Positions 12,191-23,600 of a DNA stretch of 64,000 bases are shown here, piece by piece. The position numbers and the translations under genes are program-made. The notes beneath the pieces were generated by a model, which did not search any database, was not told where the DNA came from, and saw only the letters and a list, made by a program, of their open reading frames with translations. The stretch lies in contig JAODTK010005796.1 in the NCBI GenBank assembly GCA_026419785.1, forward strand, positions 183,964 through 247,963. Direction: 5' to 3'. The DNA is from Sclerodactyla briareus. Its lineage: Eukaryota > Echinodermata > Holothuroidea > Dendrochirotida > Sclerodactylidae. The stretch's first letter is position 1; each line of letters opens with the position of its first letter.

Positions 12191-14177
12191 ATCAGTGATG
12201 AGGTAATGAAAGTTTTATTTGGTTCATTATTACTTTTAGCATACAATATAGCCAGGCATAATTGGCTACGTTTTGTAGGCTCATTCTCCACAATGAAAAC
12301 ACATACTGAGGAGGCACAGAAAAACTGGTTGCTTTGTTCTTCTGTATTTCGGAGATTCCAATTAATTGAAACAATGTGTTTTTTTTACAAAACGGAAAAA
12401 CGGCAAACATAAAACTTTTTAAACAGAATTTACAGTTTTTACAAAACGGGAAATTATGCCTTACTCTATTCGCACAAGTTGCCGCTGCACGTGTGGACCT
12501 ATCGGACAGATTTTGAAGGTAATTATGCTTAGGCTATAGTCCCATATGCGTGCATGCGGCAAGCAGATATGCCAGCCAGGGAATTTTGAAACTTCGAACT
12601 ATTGTTCATACCTACCTGGAAGTAGTGAATAGGCCCACGAATAGAATGAAATCTTCAATGTTCACGGCACTTCAGATGAACGTGCTTACGTGCACTGTAG
12701 CGATCATCGTCAGCGTACATACGTGGGAATTCCCAGTGGACTTTGCAAAAGTATGAATATACCGATTGGCCAATGGGATCGGGAGCGGGCCCACTGGATT
12801 AAAGGTCGGCTAGATCGAATCAAAACTCACAGACCATTATTAATCCTCGTCATCGTGCTCAGATATGTCTGTTCTTTCCGAGGAAACGTAGGCTATAAAA
12901 ATATTAATATATTAAATTTTATTGAAACTATCTGAGTTTGATGGAAGGTGTTTACTCTGATTTATGATTGGCTAAGCTAATATTCGTAATGACATTCGAT
13001 AGTGGGGACCTGTGGGACTTGCCCAATGTCCACAGTTCCACTATTGATCGTCAATTTACGAGCAATTGCCAAGTTCGAATTGTCAGTAACCTGAGCGAAT
13101 TTGAGGGGTGCGTACAATGATCATGAATTTTTATGACTAACCTCTGATGGATGACTCCACTGTGTGGAACTGTGCGTCCACCTTTGACACGTGGCATCAA
13201 CCCTAGGAGGCTAATGGCACCAAATCCATCTAAGGACACCCTACAATGCTAAAATTTCCAAGGGGACACCCCCATCCCCGGTTATACCCCGTCCCCCAGG
13301 ACTGCGATCATTCATGCTTAGAAATCCAAGGTCTTAATTTGGTGCCCACGAAATTTAGGATATTTTGCAGCGGTGGATCAATGATTTGGTCATGACCTTT
13401 TTCGCAATTATACTATATAGCATGTTTGCGGTGGCACTGTGGGGATAGTTTTTGAATTCATGCTGGATCTTCAGGGGCAGTTTTGTGTTAGCATGTAGTG
13501 GAAAAACTTGTAAATTTTAATTATCTTCCTCATTCTCCTGTACATATTCGTTAACATTTATTATGTTTTCTCTGATAATTTTTTACGAGGTTTCATTGAC
13601 CAATCTGACTAGAATGTGCTTTTTCTCACCAGGAAAATGATTTTAAAATCGGCTGAAATTCCTATTCGTCCTTTCATAAATTGCCTACTTTGCCCCCTGA
13701 CTAGACCACAATGCATTGCGAGAGGCTATTTGCGAAAAGGGCTATTGCCATAATATAATTTTTTGGCTTATAACACAGAAATCACGTGACAGTTAGGTGA
13801 ACCAATGTCATAGCCCATATACTTAAAATATTTCACTCTTTTGTGGTGTAATGCACCAAAATCTGATTGTATGTTCTTGTTATTTCCTACTCCACAGAAA
13901 AATTGCAGAATTCTGATTGAAATCTTATTTTTGTCCAACTTGATCAAGCAATTATTTTAGTTTTGTTTTGGCCCAATATGCATTGATTGCGTTCCATTTT
14001 CCCCTTTCCGGGTCCACATGACGCACAGATATTCCCAGGGACCAGATGGCATGCAGAACCTCGCGTCCCTGGGACGCATGTGTTTTTAGAACATTGACGC
14101 ACCACTATACCACTTTAATATTCGCCACAGCCCTCTTCCCCAAGCACTCAATCATGCCCACCCAATATATCCCACAG
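12191..14177. other. Gene-free stretch upstream of RPSA
   Basis: No exon is recognisable. The non-coding first exon and promoter of RPSA should lie in or upstream of this stretch. A pyrimidine-rich patch near 13998-14013 (TTTTCCCCTTTCC) is a possible 5'-TOP-like site, but I cannot support it further. Confidence 0.4.
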
Positions 14178-14397
14178 TAGGGTTGTGCGGTATACCAGTA
14201 TCATTTAGTCACCAGTTACTCCGCAGCACCGGTACTCCGCCGTACCGACAGTCAATGCACAGTTACTATTAACTGGTATTGGCTACCAACTCACGGTACA
14301 ATGAAATTACCAATCCAGTGCTGTCAGACTTGTATTTTTTGCCGACCCCAGCCGCCGCCTACATAGCAACTTTATCTGCAATCTGTTAAATTGATAT
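14178..14397 (+). mobile_element. hAT-like DNA element, 5' end
   Basis: Begins TAGGGTTGTGCGGTATA and follows the first 220 bases or so of the complete copy at 55278, including TATTGGCTACCAA, TGAAATTACCAA and GCAATCTGTT. It stops matching at the point where the copy at 11235-12190 begins to match. It lies in the presumed first RPSA intron, ending about 70 bases before the acceptor. Confidence 0.75.
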
Positions 14398-14465
14398 TTG
14401 AATTTGTGGCAGTCGAGGAAACCTCGAAAATCACTGAATATTTTTAATTTCATTCTTTTATTCAG

Positions 14466-14637
14466 GTTGGTCCACCATCGTACCTTCACAGATCAACATT
14501 CGCAATGTCCGGAGGTTTAGAGTTCTGTCCTTCGTGAGGAGGATGTTGCTAAGTTCTTGTCAGCATGCACTCACCTAGGTCAAACCAGCGTTGACTACCA
14601 GATGCTTTCAGTATGTCCCTACAAACGAAATCAGACG
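14466..14637 (+). CDS. RPSA: RPSA coding exon 1 (start codon exon)
   Basis: Acceptor TTCTTTTATTCAG ends at 14465; a second AG at 14490-14491 (CTTCACAG) could also serve. The start ATG is at 14505 and reads MSGGLE, the universal RPSA N-terminus. After two missing bases near 14522-14532 it continues EEDVAKFLSACTHLGQTSVD, then YQM and QYVYKRKSDG with further indels. It ends at GACG before GTAAGC (14638). The ATG in its RPSA context decides the start. About five single-base indels occur in 133 coding bases. Confidence 0.93.
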
Positions 14638-17600
14638 GTAAGCCGCCCTTTCAAGCTCATACATATCGATGAATTGCGTAATCTTGAGATTGGTCTTGGG
14701 CCAAATCAGAAAAATGTAATATCGGCTGAAAAACACCCAAAAATGTGCCCGCAATGTAGCGCATGATCGTCTTGAACTGAACATGTACAGAAAGACATAT
14801 TTCATAACCTACAATAGCATCTTAGTGATTTTCCAACAACTCACTCTTCGGACGATTCACGAATAAAAACTAGCAGCATTATCACTGTTGTGTGGTGCTC
14901 TATTGAGCATTGTCAGACAACCCGCCAGCTAGAGACTAATTCAATATTGTGCCCTGTGTCGTGTAATCCATAGCGCACATTGCGTGATCGCAATCCTGGT
15001 CTGATAACTTACGAGAACTGGGAGTGGTTTAGCTGCCGCCAGCTCGTATTTTTGCTCATCATCGTTGTGTCTGCCCAGTGGCTAGCGCTAGGATTGAATC
15101 TGGAAGAAAGTCCTTTTTTTGATTTTTTCCCAAGAGGGATTCTCTTAAATCAAGGATGATTTCCCATCAGCTACATAATTAATTGTTAAAATTCTCCACA
15201 CATTGGAGGCAATTTCCTCCTCAAAATTTTGTGGAGGGATTTTCTGCCGCAGTGTGATAATTACTCCGTAATGAACAATTTGGGAATCTGATTATGCTGT
15301 AAATTAGATGTTGAACCTACTAGCCTGCTTGCAGCTTGCTGTGTTACAGCATTCCACTGATCATTCCTTGGTATAATGAGAATCATCTTGCTACAGTTCC
15401 CCATAAGGCGAAAATTAAAGTTGGTTCAAAGAGAAAATATTGAACAAAATGCCCTCATTGGGTGGCCGCAAATTAGTTTTTGTTGGAAATTCCAAATTAG
15501 CTGCTGGGCTGGGACCCATTGTGGAGTCTGAGTATGTTCTGAAAAAAAGTACTGCCTCAAAATGCCCTATAGATAAACATGGAAGTTGTTCATAAATACC
15601 CAATTTGGCCATATTCCAAAGGGGAAACAACTATCCCACCTCGAATCTTCCTCCTCCAAACCAACGAAATAAAAAAAAACAAAAACAAAAAATTCCCCAA
15701 GATTAAACCAAAATCCCAAACAATCAATCCTCTCCATCCATCCCCTCTCAACAAATCTCAACTCCAATCCCCCCCAAATTTGAGTAAACTTTTTATGAGA
15801 AAAAAAGTGGCTGCCATGTGAAAACCAAAAACCAAACTGGTGGCTGTGAATACAACCCATCATCCCCAACGTGGCATTCATAACTACACTCTGTCATCAT
15901 AACACTCGACAAGTGTTCTTGCCTTTGGCATGAGGCTTGGGTCCTGGGGTACCCTCACATACCGTCACATGTAAATCAATGAGTTGTCTCGTCAACTTTT
16001 AGTGTAGACTGTTATGTAATTTCCTTCCAATAAAGGGACCTGATTGGCAAGTCATGTGACACCACTACATAATCTAACCGAGTAACAGTTTCCAGGAGTC
16101 CCCGATAGTTAGGCCACACCCAACGCAGCACGTCATACAGTTCACCATGTAATCAATGAGTGTGTCCCTCGTCACTTTTAGTGGTAGAACTGTTATGTCA
16201 TATTCCTTCAATAAAGGGACCTGATTGGCTACAAGTCAGTTGACACCACTACATCATCTAACAGAACTAAACGTTCCAGAGTCTCGATATTAGTCCACAC
16301 CCAACGCGACACTAATTTTGGTATCTGTACAGAATTACAACACCTTCTTTGATCACCAGCTGATTACTGATCACATAGACTGTTTGCGTTGAGGAGTCGC
16401 CATGCAAAAGTATCTCTCACAAACAGTCGACTAAAATGCACCCATTGTCTCATTTGGGCAGATTGACAATCAGCTGTTTAATTTTCCAGCTTTCCCAGAT
16501 GGACAATACATGTTTACATCCACTACCTGATGACTAGTTATTGACCTAATGTTTCAGGAGTTCCACATCAATCAACCTGAGGAAGACAATGGGAGAAGCT
16601 GCCTACTTGCTGCCCGATCAACGTTACCCTTGAAAAAAACCCAAAGGGATATCTTGCGTCACTCTCTCGGCTAAGCCCTGATGGGACAAGGTATGTGGCA
16701 TCACTCGAGGCTACGTGGGGGTACTACCCCAAATGGTCCTACACACCACACTGCTTGCATGCTGTGCACTGTTGGTTCCTGTATTGTTAATACTATACAG
16801 TATAGCTAGGTTCACACGGGTTTTGGCAACTGTGCTTTAGAAACCGTGCTCGTGAGAGCAAATACATTTATTGTGCTTGGTGATGACTTTGTCAAGGTGC
16901 AGTGTAGTACCCTCTTTGCAGGGAGGAGCAATTGCTGTTAGGACCATATGCGGTAGTTGGGCAGTAAACTGGCAGTGGCCACCAGGAGGGATAGCTTGGA
17001 AAAATCAGAAGGTTGCAGAACGTGGATAAACATGGAATAAATGAAAAGGGTAGGGTGAGTGGCACCCCCCGAAAAGAGAAAAATCGTGTTGTGGTTGCAG
17101 GTCCGTCACTCAGAAGTTTGACCTAATTCACCCACCCTGACTCTCCCTGCAAAATCTTGTCATGGCCGTTGCTCTGAGACAGCCGATTCAAGTGGTCAGC
17201 TTTTTTAGTGGTTTGTCAATACTTTGTGTTGCCATATATGTCCACTGGATGATCATTCGAGCTGTTATGGCTAAGCGTGTGTCAAGTAGACAACATGCGA
17301 GAAGCCATCGTTTAACAAGAGGAGGGCTATTCATCACTCACCGCACAACACATCGTCTGCGGGCTTGGCCAATTCCTTGCAATCATTGAACATTACTCTT
17401 TGCCCATCTGCCCCCGGTCAATAGTATGTGAATACTTGAATCAATAGTGATCAAATTTATTGTAACTTCATCTACAAAACAGGGATTTCCCAAACCGCGA
17501 TCATTCCTGTGTATAAAATGAAAAAGCGGATCAGGTTTACGAGGCGGGTTAACATCAAATCCCAGTTCAACAGGCCAAATTTATGGCTTGCTATAAACCT

Positions 17601-20600
17601 AGGTTTTTGCTTGCTTGGTATCACTTTATCAAGTCATCGAGCTGGTTACTCCAATCACATTATCAAGTTGTTACATCATAGCTGGTTACTCGCCTCACTG
17701 AAGCATCTAGGAGAGGTGGAAAATCATGGAGAGGCAAATCTATTGGGTTAATAATGATTCCCTCTTTTTGCCTTACTTAGCTGGAATGTGGACCTGACGT
17801 TTTTGGCTTTAGATATGCTATTCAACTGTTATAAACAGCTGATGATCAACAACATTTTGTTTCTTCAGAGGGCTGTGCTGCAGTTCGCCCATCACAACCC
17901 GTTCTCAGCCCCATCGCTGGACGGTTCACCCCTGGTACCTTCACCAACCAGATCATGCGCTTTCCGTGAGCCGCGCCTGCTGGTCGCGACCCGACCCACG
18001 TGGCACCACGCCAAATCCGGGAGCCTCCTATGTTAACCTTCCCGTGTTGCTTTCTGCAACACCGACTCGCCACTGCGGTTCGTGGACGTTGCTATTCCCT
18101 GCAACAACAAGGTGAGTTAGTGTTAGGAGATGTTGGCTTTTTGTTGTGAAGAATAGCGAAGTGGTAACAGTGACGCTTCGCAATCAGCAATCCAGTGTTT
18201 TCTCAAGTGCTTATCTGCAGTTGCGATTGGTGTGGTCCTCATTCTTCACCTCATGTTCTGTTGTGAATGCAGTCACTTCCTGGGGTTACTGTGATTGTTA
18301 TGAATGTTTTTCAACAAGTCTTGTCAGTCGGCTGTGAGCAGGTCACATTGGAAAACTTTTGCTTCCTCCTGGATCAAATGATAGTCCTCCAAGTGGTACG
18401 TAAAACGAGCCCATGATAAGGCTGGGATGGTTCACCCCCTGCTTCGATATTTAACTGAGAACTGGTCGGGAGAAGGAGAGGTTCCCCAGCATACAGTATG
18501 GCCCCCAAGGTTCCTTGTGAGCCTACTCGCTCTCCTGGACCCGGAAATTTGAACCAAATCACATATCTATTGCTGTGTCAGCAAGTTGACTTAACATAGC
18601 CAGCACAGAGGTAGCCTGCTAAAGCTAGGATATGAGGAAGGCTGTTCCTCACATGAGGGGGCTATCCTTCTTCAGTATATACCATGATGGAATATTACCA
18701 CCTATCGTGTCAGGACTGAGTTTGACAATTCCAAAAATTTGGGATTCGGCTCATTACAATTCAGGTGACTTAGATGTCAATCATCAGTACACACGGCGTT
18801 GATGATGAACTCACCCTACATGGGCCCAACATTTTGTTCATGAGTCTTGATAGAAAACTATTTTCTAACCTCTTACAATCTCCGACAACGAGAATTTATT
18901 CAAGAATGATGGATCTGAAAGCCCTAAAAATGAATCGCAGCTGCTGTTTTAGAGGCTCTGCACCAGGTGTTTGCCAAGGCTTGCTTTGTAGTGGGTCAAG
19001 GCCGCCGAGTTTCAGAAACATTGGAGCCCTTCGAATTGGGAATTAAAGAAAAATCATCCTATGTCAAATTAGGTTGGAGGTTGTTAGAACCATTCCTAAT
19101 TTCAGATCAGTGTGAGTGATTTTTCTGCAGGTAATGACTGTTTCCCAAAAGTTAGGGAAAGGTAATATGGGCGATTGTGCAATCAACGATGGAACGAAGC
19201 TCCCACAGGCGTTGCTGGTTTAGGCAAATCACCGAGTGGTTAAAGCATCATCCTGTGCATATGAGTGAAATGAGTCTGATACAATGTGAACAAAGTCAAA
19301 CGCCTGTTTCAACGGCGAGCACAGCGGTAACCAGCCCAGCTCTAGGACCTGGAGGATGATCCCTGGTATCCGATGTGGTAACTTTTCTAGGATTCACAGT
19401 GCATATTTGGTATCCATCAGTCCAGTATCTCAACTTTAATTTTCCAGGCCAATGGCCATGTAAATATGTATCGACTTTTGGTACTTTCTATTCATCACAT
19501 CATGGCAGGCAAGTCCCCAGACTAAATTCTGGTTTATTGCAAAATTCGCGCTGGTAATGTCCACAGGGGGGGAAACTGCTAGGATCCCCTGTATAATAAA
19601 CAAAATCAATGTGACAACTGCTTTTGGAAAGTCTATAAGAACAAACTATAGTCGGATCCAAATAAGAACTCAACACATCTCATTAATTTCCAAGGCGATA
19701 CTTCATTTATTCATTTACTGTAATAGACTCTATGTTCATTTCTTTACTGTAAGAGACTTCTATGAGTCCACCTTGCAAAAATCAATCCCCCCTGTGGAGG
19801 TCATAGATTTCCCTAAAAATTCCAGGCTTGTTTTTGGTTGCTTTTACAACGGAGACGCTCAATGTCCAACTAATGGTTACTCCAGTACTGAATTTAATTT
19901 TCATGATGACTTCCGGTTTGGGACCAAATCATTAAATATTGAAATGGCTAAATTACAACTAGTCTTATCCTAGTACAAAGTCCATTGTAAAACTACTTTG
20001 AAAAGTCCTATAAGAAACTATCGATTGGATCCAAATAAGAACTCGACAAATTCTCTTTAATTTCCCCAATCTATACGTCATTTATCTTTTCTGTCCCAAT
20101 GCCCGAACTTGCTTTACTGTTTAGACTCTATGAAGCCACCTTTTGCGCATCCCCCCTGTGACTCATACCAGTCCCTGAAAATTCCAGCTTGTTTTGGTTT
20201 GGCTCTCCACAAAGGATCACTCCACTCCATTCCAAATAAGTTCATGAGGTAATGAACTTAATTTTGATTCCTTGACGAATTCAATGACACTATGCCTCAT
20301 GACATGTTTGTTGTATGTGCACTGGCTTGTAAATACGATAACTCACCCCACCTGGATTGATTAATCTCATACTTGAGTAGTGTAGCGTTCTTATGGGAGT
20401 ACAGGGACCCTATTGTTTTTGTGTAGCTCGGAGGTGACTTTTGGCCAAGAATAGCCAATCTGAAAAAGTCGATATTTTGGCCAATTTTGGCTTGTAAACG
20501 CACATAACTCGACCCGGCCTGGATTGATGAAGCTCATACTTGGATGTGTGTTCCTCTCAATTAGTAAATGATTGTAATTGGTTTTGGGGTCAGGGTCACA

Positions 20601-23600
20601 GGTATCTGAGGTCACCAGAGGTCAAAGTCTGAAACCGAGAAATTTGTGTGTCGCTGTTGGTTGGAAAAAATGGAAATTATGTAAAACTTGTTGCCCTCAA
20701 TGAGCTGGTACAACTCCCATTTGTCCTGTGTCTGGCTAGAGTTGTCAAAATAGTCAAGAGATCACGAAGCCTTTTGTCTTTCTGGCTTACTAAAAAATGA
20801 CTTCTGGTTTGGACCAAATCACTGTAGGCAAGCCGGCAATAGGAATTCTGGTTCAATTGCAATAAATGCTATACGAAACCTATGCACAAGCCAAACCTGA
20901 CAAATTAACGTTATTAAAATTTCTACTTCTCCACATACAATTTTTCTCAATTATGCCATTACGTTCACGAGTTATTAGTCACCTGTTTGCCCATTATTTT
21001 ATCTACCCTTCAGGGTATACCCTCCATTGGGCTCATGTGGTGGCTGCTTCTCCCGTGGGGTCCCCGCCTCCTAGGGGCCCATCAGCCGGGAGTCCCCTGG
21101 TAGGTGATGCCTGACTTACTTCTAAACCGTGATCCACAGGAGGTAAGTCCGGTCGACTATCGGTCCGGGATCTGGTGGGGTGGAGGCCACTGCCAACGCC
21201 TCCTTAGCTTATGGTTTGCTCACTCGGGGGGGGGTTTACCTTCAGGGAGTGACATTTGGGCATGTGCTCCCATGGCAGTGACACTAAAAGTCCGTCCAGA
21301 ATGCCCAGTCCGAGCAAAGCTGAAATGTGGTAGCCAGCTTTCCGTATGGGGAGTACAACAGGCTTTCAAGCATGTCCTCTTTGCCTACTTGGTCTCCTAA
21401 ATGAATCATGAAGAGACTTCGTGGTCACTTTCTCACAACCCGTGAGGGCCATTAGTCCTTGTCGGTTTCCGTTTAATAAGGAAAAACATTAAATTCGTGT
21501 ATCTCAACCGTTTAACCTGTACACGGATAGCGCCATTCGGATCTGAATGACATCGTCGATTCCCTCCCCGACCGGTACCGCGAATCATGCAGCAAACTGT
21601 GTGGTGTGTTCCGCCACATTATCGACTGTGGGTATTGTTTGTATATGCGGCGAATCTGACGACTATGGGTTCAATAGTATAGGTCCCTGAGAAGTATTAA
21701 CGATCTCCATTTGGTTTCTGCTGTGCGAAACCTACACAGTATGGCCTACTACCATGGAATGATATACTAACGCCTGCATTACAAGCACCAAACGGGTTAC
21801 ACGCTAGGTGATTCTGTATGCTGTTAGTGTAGTAGTGTTTCAACAGTATTTCATGCATGCATGCATGCAGTGCACGTGGATCACAAGATACAGGGTTACG
21901 TACATCGTAAGATTTGAGCGCACAACGCCAACAAATACCAAGTCGGGCCACAGAAGATCCACCAAATCGGAACTTTCGACCGTACACTTAACGGTCAATG
22001 GTAGATTTCTATCGACTGTTGTATATACAACCGATATTTCGCGCTCGCGATCCTCTATAAACATTACAGCGATATGATTTGCATTGGAATAACTCTGGCG
22101 AATTGGGTAATTGGTGCATATAACAATTAAAAATGAAAGTTTTCAATGATTTGTTGCCATTTATGACTGAGTTCCGGTACCGAGCTAGCACCTCAATACA
22201 TTTAGTAAACGTCTCTAAGTGAGATTGCGTCTCTCCCAGTGTTTTGTTACGTACGAGAGACACATTGGACCGTATACATGTAAGCCCTGCCTTGCGTGTG
22301 TGCTTTTTTGCCTTGCATAAATAGGCTATACACTGCATAGTCCGGTTTCCTGGATATTACAGACTCAGTGGAATTCTTTTAGGACTGAACACAGTGTGCA
22401 AACAATTTTTCATTATTGGGTGACACAATGTGGGGGAAGTCCTCAGGAATTTTCCCACTTCCGTTTCACACTTACGGTAAATTGTAAACGTTCAACGGCG
22501 CAATCGTTCGTTTAACGTGTACATGTTAAACGGCGGCAAGCTAAGGCCGATTATGATGTAATTTTGTTCATGCCCGGGGTGGGGTTTGGTGAAAACGATC
22601 TGATTGGATTTTGGGCAGCAAAGTCTTAATTAAGTTGGGTATTAGCCTGTTTTATGTAATTTAATTTTTCAGCTCGTTAGCAAGATTACACAAGAACCAT
22701 ATGTGCTACAGTGATGCATACAATGCCATAGCTGCTATGTCCTGAATAGAACATTTTTTCTTACTACGGCAGCCCACAAATAGCAATTAATCGATACAAA
22801 TGTGGAGGTTTCCAAAGTTTATGATTTTGGACATCCTTGACTGCTGCTTGGGAATAGTTGTTGGTGTGTGGGTGAGGCGCTGGGGAGGGTGTTTGCTGCC
22901 TGCAGGGGAGGGTGGCAATGTCTGGCTGCCTTGAAAAATAAGAGGCAATGAATCATGAGGAAATTTTTGGATTTTGGGTAAATAAGTGATTGGACTGAGC
23001 AATTTCTGTACCATGGAGAGAAGAGTGGGGGGGGGGGTCTTAAGCAGAAAAAGCAATCGCGTGACTTTTCCCTATTACGAGTCAAACTGATTGGTCAGTT
23101 AATTTTTAGGAATTTTTTATTTTGTGAAAATTGGATAGCTCCGGCGCATTTGGTTGGGCATCTTGGTCAACAGACCCAGTCCAGAGTGCTCATGAATTAG
23201 GATTTGTATCTCTGGTGAAGAGTTGACCTCAGGCAACAATGACACCATTCATTTAGGCATGTCCCCCTCGGCAGCAACATAATACAGCTAGCCCTTGAAA
23301 TGTCTGATGTTTTTGAGATGCTTCTTTGATGAACTCTTCTCTATCCATTCCAATACTGTGGGCTAGGATGGCTTAACTATTCAATATATCTTTCAAACCG
23401 CCACGTTCATGTTGAGAAGGATGAGCAGGAGGCTCGTGAGCGAGCTGCCCAGCAGGAAGAGCCCAGCGGCCCCGTACGTGGACCAGTGGGGGGCAGATGT
23501 CCTGGCTGTACCCGGTACCAAACAAACCCCCAGAGGTGGCTGATGTAAGTGTAATAATGAAATGGTGGGGAGGGCATTGAGAAGAAGACTCAGCCGCTTT

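Noticed and set aside
19557-19973. 138-residue + frame in RPSA intron
   Set aside because: It lies in a duplicated intronic block; the second copy does not keep the frame and no domain is seen.
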